Origin: Lysobacterales bacterium
GTDB taxonomy: Bacteria; Pseudomonadota; Gammaproteobacteria; Xanthomonadales; SZUA-36
Direction of reading: 5' to 3'
Assembly: GCA_026196445.1 (NCBI GenBank)
Contig: JAPHTE010000436.1
Location: 1 to 35,216, forward strand
Length of the DNA: 35,216 nt
The notes beneath the pieces were generated by a model. That model had not been told where the DNA came from. It did not search any database and saw only the letters and a list, made by a program, of their open reading frames with translations. Positions within the stretch are counted from its first letter, which is position 1. The number at the start of each line of letters is the position of its first letter. A program made the position numbers and the translations under genes. Positions 17,376-26,545 of the stretch are shown here, piece by piece.

Positions 17376-18371
17376 TTGACCTCGACAAGGGATAAAATCG
17401 AGCGCCGGCTTTCAGTGGCGCCGATGATGGACTGGACCGACCGCCACTGCCGGTTTTTCCATCGTCTGCTGGCGCCATCGGCCCTGCTGTACACGGAGAT
17501 GGTCACCACCGGGGCCATCATCCACGGCGATGCAGGGCGTTTTCTTGCATTCAACCCGAAAGAACGTCCCCTCGCCTTGCAGCTCGGTGGCAGTGATCCT
17601 GCTGACCTGGCGCATTGTGCCAGGATCGCCCAGCAGCGCGGATATGACGAGGTCAACCTGAATCTGGGGTGTCCGTCCGACCGGGTGCAACGTGGCAGTT
17701 TCGGCGCCTGCCTGATGCTTGAGCCCGCGCTGGTAGCCGATTGCGTGGCGGCGATGCTGGACGCGGTCGACATACCGGTGACCGTCAAGACCCGCCTGGG
17801 CGTGGACGAGCACTACAGCTATGCGTTCATCTCCGGTTTTGTCCACCGCCTGGCAGAGGCGGGTTGCAAGGTTTTTATCGTGCACGCGCGAAAGGCCCTG
17901 TTAAGCGGGCTAAGCCCGAAACAGAATCGTGATATTCCAGCGTTGAATTACGAATGGGTGTACCAGTTGAAACGCGAGTCGCCCGGGCTGGATATCGTTA
18001 TCAACGGAGGTGTTGATTCGGTATCAGCTGTTGCTGGACACCTGGCTCACGTGGACGGCGTGATGATCGGCCGGTCCGCCTACCAGAACCCCTGGATATT
18101 GGCCGAGTGTCAGCAGGAAATTTTTGGGGGCACTGGAACAGTGCAACGTGAGGACATCGTCAGGCAAATGACCGCGTATATCAACCACCAGGTGGAGCAG
18201 GGAGTGTGGGTCAAACATATCAGCCGGCACATGCTGGGATTGTTCCAGGGGTTGCCCGGTGCAAAGGCCTGGCGCCGCTACCTCAGTGAGAATGCATACC
18301 GTGACGATGGCAATACCCGCTTGCTGGACCAGGCCCTGGCTGCAATGCGGGACGTTTCGACCGGCAATTGA
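17376..18371 (+). CDS. dusA: tRNA-dihydrouridine synthase A
   Basis: RRLSVAPMMDWTDRHCRFFHRLL...LYTEMVTTGAI...LQLGGSDPADLAHCARIA...EVNLNLGCPSDRVQRGSFGACLM...FIVHARKALLSGLSPKQNRDIPALNYEWVY. Probable TTG start at 17376; listed ORF starts upstream at 17226. Confidence 0.93.
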   Translation: MTSTRDKIERRLSVAPMMDWTDRHCRFFHRLLAPSALLYTEMVTTGAIIHGDAGRFLAFNPKERPLALQLGGSDPADLAHCARIAQQRGYDEVNLNLGCPSDRVQRGSFGACLMLEPALVADCVAAMLDAVDIPVTVKTRLGVDEHYSYAFISGFVHRLAEAGCKVFIVHARKALLSGLSPKQNRDIPALNYEWVYQLKRESPGLDIVINGGVDSVSAVAGHLAHVDGVMIGRSAYQNPWILAECQQEIFGGTGTVQREDIVRQMTAYINHQVEQGVWVKHISRHMLGLFQGLPGAKAWRRYLSENAYRDDGNTRLLDQALAAMRDVSTGN

Positions 18372-18455
18372 ACGTGCCTGCTACGCTCGATGGCTGAAAT
18401 TACAAGAGAATGGGAATAATGCCGGACTGTCACCCAATTAATCGATATTCAGGTT

Positions 18456-18504
18456 CGATTCACCTGATTGCGTTAGAATCTTTCTCAGCTTAATTGGTGA
18501 ATCG
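18456..18504. repeat. Spaced inverted repeat CGATTCACC-N31-GGTGAATCG upstream of the PepSY-like/two-component operon
   Basis: Perfect 9-bp arms at 18456-18464 and 18496-18504, 21 nt before the ATG at 18525. Confidence 0.35.
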
Positions 18505-18524
18505 GGCCTGGACCCTGTGCGCAG

Positions 18525-18764
18525 ATGAAAAGAAACACATTACAAATTACGTGCCTGATCCTGTTGCTGTCCTGGCTGCCATCCTCTGTTTTTGCGATCA
18601 CACTGAACGAGGCAGCGAGAAATGTGGCAAGGCAGCACGACGCCAAGGTGTTGTCAGCCAGGACCATCCAGCAGGGTGATAAACGAATCCACGAGATCAA
18701 GGTATTGACCAAGAAAGGCGTGGTCAAAACCGTCAGGGTGCCGGACAACAGCAAGAGAAGGTAG
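18525..18764 (+). CDS. Small secreted PepSY-like protein
   Basis: 79 aa; signal peptide MKRNTLQITCLILLLSWLPSSVFA; LNEAARNVARQHDAKVLSARTIQQGDKRIHEIKVLTKKGVVKTVRV; immediately precedes the response regulator. Confidence 0.6.
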   Translation: MKRNTLQITCLILLLSWLPSSVFAITLNEAARNVARQHDAKVLSARTIQQGDKRIHEIKVLTKKGVVKTVRVPDNSKRR

Positions 18765-18782
18765 CACCGGAAGGGATGCACG

Positions 18783-19466
18783 ATGCGGATATTACTGGTT
18801 GAAGACGATACCGCCCTGCAGGCGTCGCTGTCGGACATCCTGCGCGAAGCCGGTTATGCCGTGGATGTCAGCGGGGACGGTATTGAGGGCCTGTTCTTTG
18901 GTGAGGAGTACCCGATCGACCTGGCTATCATCGATCTCGGCCTGCCGGGCATGTCAGGGCTTGAGCTGATCCGCAGGTTGCGTGAACTGGAGCGCAATTT
19001 TCCGATCCTGATCCTGACCGCACGCTCGGAATGGCAGGACAAGGTCGAGGGCCTGGAGTCGGGTGCGGATGATTACCTGACCAAGCCGTTCCACCCCGAA
19101 GAACTCAAGGCGCGTGTAGGTGCATTGCTGAGGCGTTCAGCCGGTCGTGCGCAGCCGTCGGTGGAGCTGGGGCCGTTGAAGATCGATCTGGTCAGCCAGC
19201 GGGTATTCAGCGGTGACGAGGAAATCGAACTGACCACCTATGAGTACAAGGTGTTTGAATACCTGTTGATGCACCCCGACGAGGTGGTGACAAAAACGCT
19301 GTTATCCGAGCACATCTACGAGGAAGACGCCGATCGCGACAGCAATGTCATCGAGGTTTTCATCGGTCGATTGCGCAGGAAAATTGATCCCAAGGGTGAT
19401 TTCAACCCGATCGAAACCCTGAGGGGCCGCGGTTATCGTCTGAATACCGAAGTTTCAAGCGGCTGA
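18783..19466 (+). CDS. PhoP-like OmpR-family response regulator
   Basis: MRILLVEDDTALQASLSDILREAGYAVDVSGDGIEGLFFGEEYPIDLAIIDLGLPGMSGLELI...LTARSEWQDKVEGLESGADDYLTKPFHPEEL; C-terminal winged helix DSNVIEVFIGRLRRKIDP...TLRGRGYRL. Confidence 0.95.
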   Translation: MRILLVEDDTALQASLSDILREAGYAVDVSGDGIEGLFFGEEYPIDLAIIDLGLPGMSGLELIRRLRELERNFPILILTARSEWQDKVEGLESGADDYLTKPFHPEELKARVGALLRRSAGRAQPSVELGPLKIDLVSQRVFSGDEEIELTTYEYKVFEYLLMHPDEVVTKTLLSEHIYEEDADRDSNVIEVFIGRLRRKIDPKGDFNPIETLRGRGYRLNTEVSSG

Positions 19467-19486
19467 AGCCCACGCGCAGCTGAGCA

Positions 19487-20851
19487 GTGAGCCCCAAGGG
19501 AAAACAAGCAAAACCGTTCTCTCTGCGTCTGAGGTTGCTGATCCTGGTTGTAGTGCTGCTGGTCGTATCGCTCAGCCTGGTTGGGTTTGCCCTGGATGCC
19601 GCTTTTCACAAGAGCAACGAAGCGGGTTTGCAAGCGCGCATGGAATCCCTGGTGTACCTGGTGCTGGCGGCAACCGAGGTCACCGATGATGGTGTCTTGC
19701 GGGTGGATGATGACCCCGGCGACCCGCGCCTGGGTCAACCGGGGTCGGCTATCTATGCCGTGGTCGAGCAGGACGGTCAACATTGGGCCTCTCCTTCATC
19801 GTTGGGTACCGAGTTACCGGAGTTGGCGGCGGTCGAACCGGGGGGTAGCGTGTTTACGCTGCCGGCTGAGGGCCGCAGGTTTTACACGTTGCAGTACGGA
19901 GTCAGTTGGGAACTGGCTGACGGCCAAATGCTGCCGGTTACAGTCAGTGTCATCGTGCGGCCGCGGGAGATTCGCCAGGAGAAAAACGCATTCAGGCTTG
20001 GCCTGTGGCGCAGCCTGGGCGCGACTGCCCTGGTGTTGGCCATCGCGCAATTGTTCATCCTGGCGCTGGGTTTACGGCCACTGCAGAGGATCACGCAGGA
20101 TATCTCGGCCATCGAGAGCGGCGAACTCGAGCGTCTGGAGGGTCATTACGCGACCGAACTGGAACCGCTAAAACGTAATCTGAATCGTTTACTGGATACC
20201 GAGAAAGCTAACCAGACCCGCTACCGAAATGCGCTCGATTCCCTGGCGCATAGTCTGAAAACACCCTTGTCCGTAATCCGGTCCAGCCTGCCGGCCGATA
20301 CCCCATCCAAGGCAGATGTCGTTCAGAATGCGGTCAGTGACATGCAGCGCCTGATCGCCACGCGCCTGCAACGCGCGGCCATCACCACGCGGCGCTCGAT
20401 TGCACAGGCCGTCAGTGTCAGGGGCCAGGCCGAACGCCTGGCGCAATCGCTGGAGCGCGTCTATTCTCAGAAAATGATAAACATCGAGCTTAATATCGAG
20501 CACGGTCTGGATTTTTATGGTGAGCAGCGCGATTTGCTTGAGTTGGCCGGCAACCTGCTTGACAACGCCTGCAAGTACGGCAACGGGGAAGTCCGCCTCA
20601 CGGCCCGGCCGTTGGATGCTGCAACCCCCCGCACCGGGATGACACTTGAAGTCGAGGACAACGGCCCCGGGATTGCGGAACAGGCGCGTGACCAATTGTT
20701 GCAGCGTGGTGTACGTGGTGACGAGCGTGTCGATGGCCATGGCCTGGGCCTGGCCATCGTGCTGGAGATTGTCAGTGCTTACAATGGAGAGATCAGCATA
20801 GGCGCCAGCGAACTCGGTGGCGCCCGCGTCAGTGTCACGTTGAAACCTTAA
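19487..20851 (+). CDS. PhoQ-like sensor histidine kinase
   Basis: 454 aa, GTG start; two TM segments, H-box LDSLAHSLKTPLSVIRSSL, N-box LLDNACKYGNG, G-box DNGPGI and GHGLGLAIV. Confidence 0.93.
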   Translation: MSPKGKQAKPFSLRLRLLILVVVLLVVSLSLVGFALDAAFHKSNEAGLQARMESLVYLVLAATEVTDDGVLRVDDDPGDPRLGQPGSAIYAVVEQDGQHWASPSSLGTELPELAAVEPGGSVFTLPAEGRRFYTLQYGVSWELADGQMLPVTVSVIVRPREIRQEKNAFRLGLWRSLGATALVLAIAQLFILALGLRPLQRITQDISAIESGELERLEGHYATELEPLKRNLNRLLDTEKANQTRYRNALDSLAHSLKTPLSVIRSSLPADTPSKADVVQNAVSDMQRLIATRLQRAAITTRRSIAQAVSVRGQAERLAQSLERVYSQKMINIELNIEHGLDFYGEQRDLLELAGNLLDNACKYGNGEVRLTARPLDAATPRTGMTLEVEDNGPGIAEQARDQLLQRGVRGDERVDGHGLGLAIVLEIVSAYNGEISIGASELGGARVSVTLKP

Positions 20852-20853
20852 CC

Positions 20854-21618
20854 ATGAAACGACTGCTGGAAATCATGCAACGACTGCGCGACCCTGAACA
20901 CGGTTGTCCATGGGACGTACAACAGGATTTCGCCACCATCGCCCCGTTCACCATCGAGGAGGCATACGAAGTGGCCGACGCGATCAGCCGCGGCGACATG
21001 GATGATCTCAGGGACGAGCTGGGCGATTTGCTGTTCCAGGTGGTATTCCACGCCCAGATGGCCGGGGAGCAGGGTCATTTTGATTTTGACGACGTACACA
21101 GCAGCGTGTGTGAAAAAATGGTGCGCCGCCATCCGCACGTATTCGCGGACACCGAAATTGCCGACGCGCAGCACCAAACGCAGGTCTGGGAGGACTACAA
21201 AGCAGAGGAAAGGAAACAGAAAGGTGAACACAGCCTGATGGATGGAATTCCGACGGGCATGGCAGAGCTACAGCGCGCGACGAAGATTCAAAAGCGGGCC
21301 GCCAAGGCCGGCTTTGACTGGGAGACCCCCGAACCCGTGCTGGAAAAATTTGACGAAGAACTGGCCGAAATACGTGCGGCGATGGATGCCGGCGACAGGC
21401 AAGCAATGGAAGATGAGGTGGGCGATTTATTGTTCGTCGCGGTCAATCTGGCCCGCAAGCTGGGCATCGATCCCGGCAGCGCGCTGCGGCGTAGCAACGC
21501 CAAGTTCGAACGGCGCTTCAGGGCCATCGAGAAAACGGCCGGTGGCCAGGATGCACTGGCGGCGATGGACCTGGATGCGCAGGAAGAGCTTTGGCAGAAC
21601 ATCAAGGAGTCAGAGTAA
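20854..21618 (+). CDS. mazG: Nucleoside triphosphate pyrophosphohydrolase
   Basis: MKRLLEIMQRLRDPEHGCPWDVQQDFATIAPFTIEEAYEVADAI...LRDELGDLLFQVVFHAQMA; second MazG domain DEVGDLLFVAVNLARKLGIDPGSALRRSNAKFERRF. Confidence 0.96.
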   Translation: MKRLLEIMQRLRDPEHGCPWDVQQDFATIAPFTIEEAYEVADAISRGDMDDLRDELGDLLFQVVFHAQMAGEQGHFDFDDVHSSVCEKMVRRHPHVFADTEIADAQHQTQVWEDYKAEERKQKGEHSLMDGIPTGMAELQRATKIQKRAAKAGFDWETPEPVLEKFDEELAEIRAAMDAGDRQAMEDEVGDLLFVAVNLARKLGIDPGSALRRSNAKFERRFRAIEKTAGGQDALAAMDLDAQEELWQNIKESE

Positions 21619-21663
21619 ACACCATGGTTTTTGCTCAGACCCCATTAACTCAGGCGGAGAGCA

Positions 21664-23025
21664 ATGAATGTGAATGAGTGGCTGGCACAACTGGATATCA
21701 ATAGTGTCGCGCTGGGGCTGCTGGCCGGCTTGCTGCTGGGCCTGGTTGCCCTGCTGGCTTTTACCAGGCGGGCCCGGCGCAAGGGCGCCGAAGCAGAGTC
21801 AGCGCGCCTGCTACCGGTCAACAAGGAACTCGAAAGCCGCCTTGCACAGCGGGATGAAGAACTGGCCGCCATCCAGCACACCTTAGCGGTGGCTGAAACG
21901 AGGCTGGAAGAGCAGCAACGTCACCACGAGATACAGAAAACTTCACTGGAGGAAGCCGAAAAGCGGCTCAGCGAGTCCTTTGAACGCCTCGCGGGCCGGG
22001 TGTTCGATGAAAGATCAAAGCGTTTCACGGAACTGAGCGAAAAACAGTTGTCCGGTCTGCTGAAGCCATTGAGCAAGGACCTCGAGTCTTTCCGCGAGAA
22101 GGTAGACAAGACCAGCCGTGAGGATATCCGCCAGCACGCTGCGTTGCAGGAAAAGCTGAAGCAGATGGAACACCTGAACGAACGTCTGCACAAGGAGGCC
22201 CAAAGCCTGACCAAGGCACTGACGCATGACGTGAAGGCCCAGGGCAACTGGGGCGAGCAGCAACTCGAACGGTTGATGGAGCTGGCCGGTTTGGTCAAGG
22301 GTGAACACTACTACACACAGGTCTCGACCACCGGCAAGGATGGCGAGCGCCTGCAGCCGGATTTTGTACTGAAGCTGCCCGAAAACCGCTCCATCATTCT
22401 CGATTCAAAGGTGTCATTGACCGCCTGGACACGTTACCAGGCGGAAGATGACGAGGCAAAGCGCGACCTGTTGCTGGCGGAACACGTAGCTTCGATCAGG
22501 ACGCATATCGCTGGTCTGGGCAAAAAGAACTACCCCGATGCGGAAGAACTCAACGCGCTGGACTTCGTGCTGATGTTCGTGCCGATCGAGTCGGCCCTGA
22601 TTGCCGCCCTGCAATCCGATTCGGGCTTGCCTGAATACGCCCTGCAGCACCGCATCGCCCTATTGTCGCCGGCCAATTTCCTTGCCACGGTGCGCACCGT
22701 GGCGTCCATCTGGCGGGTGCATATGCAAAACACCAACGCCAGGGACATCGCTGACCGTGCCGGCAAGCTATATGACAAGTTCGTGGGCTTTACAGATAAC
22801 CTGAAAGACGTGGGTTTCCGCCTCGACCAGGCGCGCAAGTCCTTTGACAGCGCTTACAGTCAATTGACCGATGGTGCCGGCAACCTGGTTGGGCAGACGC
22901 AGAAGTTGAGTAAGCTCGGCGCCCGCCACGCCAAGCAGCTGGACGCAGCGCTGGTTGAGAAAGCAGCGGAAGACACCCTCGAAGACGACGGCCTGCCGAA
23001 GCTGGTTGTGGCGGACGATGAGTAA
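21664..23025 (+). CDS. rmuC: DNA recombination protein RmuC
   Basis: 453 aa; N-terminal TM, coiled coil, RmuC core VKAQGNWGEQQLERLMELAGLVKGEHYYTQ...GERLQPDFVLKLPENRSIILDSKVSLTAW. Confidence 0.95.
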   Translation: MNVNEWLAQLDINSVALGLLAGLLLGLVALLAFTRRARRKGAEAESARLLPVNKELESRLAQRDEELAAIQHTLAVAETRLEEQQRHHEIQKTSLEEAEKRLSESFERLAGRVFDERSKRFTELSEKQLSGLLKPLSKDLESFREKVDKTSREDIRQHAALQEKLKQMEHLNERLHKEAQSLTKALTHDVKAQGNWGEQQLERLMELAGLVKGEHYYTQVSTTGKDGERLQPDFVLKLPENRSIILDSKVSLTAWTRYQAEDDEAKRDLLLAEHVASIRTHIAGLGKKNYPDAEELNALDFVLMFVPIESALIAALQSDSGLPEYALQHRIALLSPANFLATVRTVASIWRVHMQNTNARDIADRAGKLYDKFVGFTDNLKDVGFRLDQARKSFDSAYSQLTDGAGNLVGQTQKLSKLGARHAKQLDAALVEKAAEDTLEDDGLPKLVVADDE

Positions 23026-23034
23026 TGGGAAAAA

Positions 23035-23985
23035 TTACAGACAATAATCGTCCATGATCAATGCTTCTTCACCCACCTGCTCTGTCAATCTTGCTACTGT
23101 TTCACAGGATAGACTCTCTACCCCCTTCAGGCTGAGTAACTCCAGTTCACTGTATGCCAACAGGGGCGCAACGCTTTCTATCCGGTTGTAATCTAGCGTT
23201 AACCGCCAGACATTCTGCAGGGCGCCCAGCGGTTCGACACTGGTCACGTCATTGCTGGACAGGTCAATTTCACGAAGCTCCGTCAAACCTGAAAGCGGCG
23301 TTAAATCCTCCACGCGGTTGTGACTGAAATAAAGATGTTCCAGTTGCTTCAGGCTGGCCAGGGCAGACAGGTCCTTAATTTGGTTATTGCACAGGTCGAG
23401 CGCCCGGAGCGCCTGCAGTGAACCGAGGGTGCTGATATCGGAAATTTCGTTTTGACTCAGGTTGAGCACTTGTAGTGCAAGGTTTTGCCGCAGTGCGTTG
23501 ATGTCATCTATCCTGTTTGATGCCAGGTTCAAAACTTCCAGGCGCTGGAACACGCTGATCGCGCTGATGTCGCGAATCATATTACCATCGAGGCTCAGGT
23601 GCGTGATGCTGTAGTGGGAAATACCATCGGGTATTTGCTCAACCATATTATCGTCAAAATTCAAACGATCGAGTTCCTTGAGTGCAGTCAAGGGGGTCAG
23701 GTCGGAGACTGCGTTGTGCGCAAGGTCCAGCTCACGGATATTGTGCAGGTTCTCAATGCCGGCGATGTTGGATATTTTCCGGCCTGTCGGATTGACACAG
23801 TGCAGTTTCACAACCTGGCCGGCGTTGACCCATCCATTTTCTTCGGCCTCGCCTACCACGCAATCCTTGAATGCGGCATCCTCGAATACCAGGTCTTCCA
23901 CGGACGTGTAACCGATATCCGGTGAACAGCCCATCGCCAACAGGCATGAGATAAGCAAGCTGATTGCAAGGCAGGTCGTCTTCAT
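23035..23985 (-). CDS. Internalin-like leucine-rich-repeat lipoprotein
   Basis: Likely start MKTTCLAISLLISCLLAMGCS (lipobox LAMGC); about ten approximately 22-aa LRRs (e.g. LEVLNLASNRIDDINALRQN, LRALDLCNNQIKDLSALASLKQ). Listed ORF begins at 24021. Confidence 0.87.
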   Translation of the reverse strand: MKTTCLAISLLISCLLAMGCSPDIGYTSVEDLVFEDAAFKDCVVGEAEENGWVNAGQVVKLHCVNPTGRKISNIAGIENLHNIRELDLAHNAVSDLTPLTALKELDRLNFDDNMVEQIPDGISHYSITHLSLDGNMIRDISAISVFQRLEVLNLASNRIDDINALRQNLALQVLNLSQNEISDISTLGSLQALRALDLCNNQIKDLSALASLKQLEHLYFSHNRVEDLTPLSGLTELREIDLSSNDVTSVEPLGALQNVWRLTLDYNRIESVAPLLAYSELELLSLKGVESLSCETVARLTEQVGEEALIMDDYCL

Positions 23986-24070
23986 ACCGGCTGTTTTCCT
24001 TGTTATTTCCATAATTTTCAACTGAGCAGTTTAAACTCGTGTATTTCCGGGATTTTGTCCCTGCTTGAAA

Positions 24071-25522
24071 TCAGAAGTTCCAGAACTCCGGCATCAACAG
24101 GATCAACACGGTGTAAATTTCGAGACGGCCGAGCAGCATCGCAAACGACAGGATGAGCTTGGCCGGGTCGTTCAGGGTAGCGTAGTTCACACCGGCTTCC
24201 CCGAGGGCCGGACCCATGTTGGCAATGCAGGCGACCACGGCGGAATACGAAGTGACCATGTCCAGCCCGGTCGCGGTCAGCATCATGGTCATGACCGCAA
24301 AACTGGCGATAAACAGCAGGAAGAACCCCCAAATTGCAGCCATCAATTGCGGCGTAACGGTTTGCTTGCCGTACTTGATGGGTAAAGCTGCATTCGGGTG
24401 GATCAACATACGTAGCTCCCTCAGGGCCTGCCGGTGCAACAGGATGATGCGGATGACTTTCATGCCACCTGCAGTACTGCCGGCGCAACCACCGATGAAG
24501 GCAACGAAGATCAGCAGCAAGGGCACAAAGCTCGGCCAGGTATAAAAGGGATCGGTAGTAAAACCAGTGGTCGACATGACGGATACGACATGGAAGGCGC
24601 CATGGCGCAACGAAGCGGCCAGGCTGTCAAAGGTATTAGTCAGGTAAAGCGCAAAGGTGGCCATTACGATGAAAGCGAATAACAACAAGGCATAGACTTT
24701 GAGTTCGTTATCCCTGAAATAGTACTGGAGGCTGGCTTTTTTCCAGGCCAGGAAGTGCAAGCTGAAGTTGATGCCCGCCATGAACATGAAAAACAGCGCG
24801 ATGGCCTCCAGCTCGGGGTTATTCCAGTAAGCGAAGCTTTCGTTGTGGGTTGAAAACCCGCCGGTAGCAACCGTGCTGAAACCATGCCCGACGGCATCAA
24901 ACAGGTCCATGCCACCCGCTTCATAAGCTGCGATGCACAGGCCGGTGATGCCGAGATAAATCAACCACAAGGCTTTTGCTGTCTCGGTGATGCGGGGCGT
25001 GAGCTTTGAGTCCTTCACCGGGCCGGGTATTTCCGCCCGGTACAATTGCATGCCGCCGATACGCAGCATCGGTAAAATGGCCACGGCCAGCACGATGATG
25101 CCCATGCCGCCCAGCCACTGCGTTTCCATGCGGTAAAAAAGGATTGCACGCGGCAATGCGTCGACATTACTGATGATGGTTGCACCCGTGGTTGTGAAGC
25201 CGGATGCGGATTCAAAAACGGCATCCAGGAACGAAATATCCGGCGAACTCAGCAATACGAATGGCAAAGCCCCTACCAGGATCACCGCCAGCCAGCTACA
25301 GGTGACGACCAGGAATCCGTCGCGCAGCCGCAACTCGCGCTTTTCATGCCTGACGGGCAGGTAAACCAGCAAGCCCAACAGCAGGAATATTCCCGCACTG
25401 TCCAGGAAAAGCTTGTAAGTGCCGTCATGGTAGTAAAGCGACACCAGCACAGGAGGCACCATCATCAGGCTTGAAGCGATGAGAAGAAAACCGATGACTT
25501 TTTGTATACCTGCGAATCTCAT
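24071..25522 (-). CDS. TrkH/Ktr-type potassium uptake membrane subunit
   Basis: FLDAVFESASGFTTTGATII, ETQWLGGMGIIVLAVAILPMLRIGGMQLYRAE, DAVGHGFSTVATGGFSTHNESFAY, VSVMSTTGFTTDPF, FIGGCAGSTAGGMKVIRI are TrkH pore/filter motifs. Start placed at internal M (MRFAGIQKV); listed ORF starts 25546. Confidence 0.94.
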   Translation of the reverse strand: MRFAGIQKVIGFLLIASSLMMVPPVLVSLYYHDGTYKLFLDSAGIFLLLGLLVYLPVRHEKRELRLRDGFLVVTCSWLAVILVGALPFVLLSSPDISFLDAVFESASGFTTTGATIISNVDALPRAILFYRMETQWLGGMGIIVLAVAILPMLRIGGMQLYRAEIPGPVKDSKLTPRITETAKALWLIYLGITGLCIAAYEAGGMDLFDAVGHGFSTVATGGFSTHNESFAYWNNPELEAIALFFMFMAGINFSLHFLAWKKASLQYYFRDNELKVYALLLFAFIVMATFALYLTNTFDSLAASLRHGAFHVVSVMSTTGFTTDPFYTWPSFVPLLLIFVAFIGGCAGSTAGGMKVIRIILLHRQALRELRMLIHPNAALPIKYGKQTVTPQLMAAIWGFFLLFIASFAVMTMMLTATGLDMVTSYSAVVACIANMGPALGEAGVNYATLNDPAKLILSFAMLLGRLEIYTVLILLMPEFWNF

Positions 25523-25705
25523 TCCAGTCCTGTACAAATACCGCACCCGCCTGGATTTAGTGCCCTGAAGCGATCCATGATTGCAGTTGAGCTAAATCGC
25601 GCCGATGCGTTGCGCTTAAAGTTTGTTAATTTTATTCCTCTGGTATTGCATTTGATACCGTGCTTTTTCCATTATATGACTTGAATCAATTGCGTGCGGA
25701 GCGAT

Positions 25706-26545
25706 TTAATCGCTTTTTCCCACCGTGACCCGGTCATGGCCCTGCAAGTCCTGAAAGGTGCCGATATTCGTAAAACCGTCTTCTTTCAATATCCGGCGGC
25801 TCGCCGGGCCCTGTTTCCAGCCGTGTTCGAACATCAGCCACCCACCCGGGACAAGCCATGGTCGCGTGCTGTGGATGATTTCCCTGATGGCGGCCAGGCC
25901 GTCGGCGCCGGGTGTCAGGGCCACCAATGGTTCGAAACGCAGGTCGCCGCGTTCCAGGTGCGGGTCATCGTCATCAACGTAGGGCGGGTTGCTGACGATT
26001 AACTCAAAGCCGCCATCCAGCGGTTCTGCCCAGCAACCGCGGTGGAAGCGTAACTGGCTGAACCCGAGCCTTGCCGCGTTGCCACGTGCAACGTCGAGTG
26101 CGGTTTCGCTGATATCGGTGGCGTGAATTTCACAGCGCCGATGCTCCGATGCCAACGCCAATGCAATCGCGCCGCTGCCGGTGCCCAGATCGGCAATACG
26201 CCAACCGGCTCCCGGTGGGATTTTTGACAATGCCGCTTCGACCAGCAATTCCGTTTCTGGGCGCGGTATCAGGACCGCCGGGTTGACATCGAGCTGCAGC
26301 GACCAGAATTCACATGACCCGGTCAGATAGGCAATAGGATGGCCCTGGGCACGTTGGGCGACCAGCCGCTTGAATGCCACGGTTCGATTACGCGGCAGGT
26401 CCAGTTCCGGGTTGGCGTACAGGAATGAACGCCCGGTTTCCAGCACATGGGCCAACAAGACCTCTGCATCTATGCTGGCGGATGGATTGCCGGCCAGTTT
26501 TTGCCTGGCGCAAGACAAAAGGTATTGGATGTTGTTGGTGGTCAA
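25706..26545 (-). CDS. prmC: Peptide chain release factor N(5)-glutamine methyltransferase
   Basis: IADLGTGSGAIALALASE, FELIVSNPPYVDDDDPHL, HPIAYLTGSCEFWSLQLDVNPAVLIPRPETELLVE. Probable TTG start at 26545 overlapping the RND stop (TTGA). Listed ORF starts at 26632. Confidence 0.92.
   Translation of the reverse strand: MTTNNIQYLLSCARQKLAGNPSASIDAEVLLAHVLETGRSFLYANPELDLPRNRTVAFKRLVAQRAQGHPIAYLTGSCEFWSLQLDVNPAVLIPRPETELLVEAALSKIPPGAGWRIADLGTGSGAIALALASEHRRCEIHATDISETALDVARGNAARLGFSQLRFHRGCWAEPLDGGFELIVSNPPYVDDDDPHLERGDLRFEPLVALTPGADGLAAIREIIHSTRPWLVPGGWLMFEHGWKQGPASRRILKEDGFTNIGTFQDLQGHDRVTVGKSD

Noticed and set aside
23035-23985. Regular nucleotide periodicity as a possible CRISPR-like or tandem DNA repeat
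   Set aside because: The periodicity is at protein level (22-aa LRRs) within one open frame; DNA repeats are divergent with no spacer structure.
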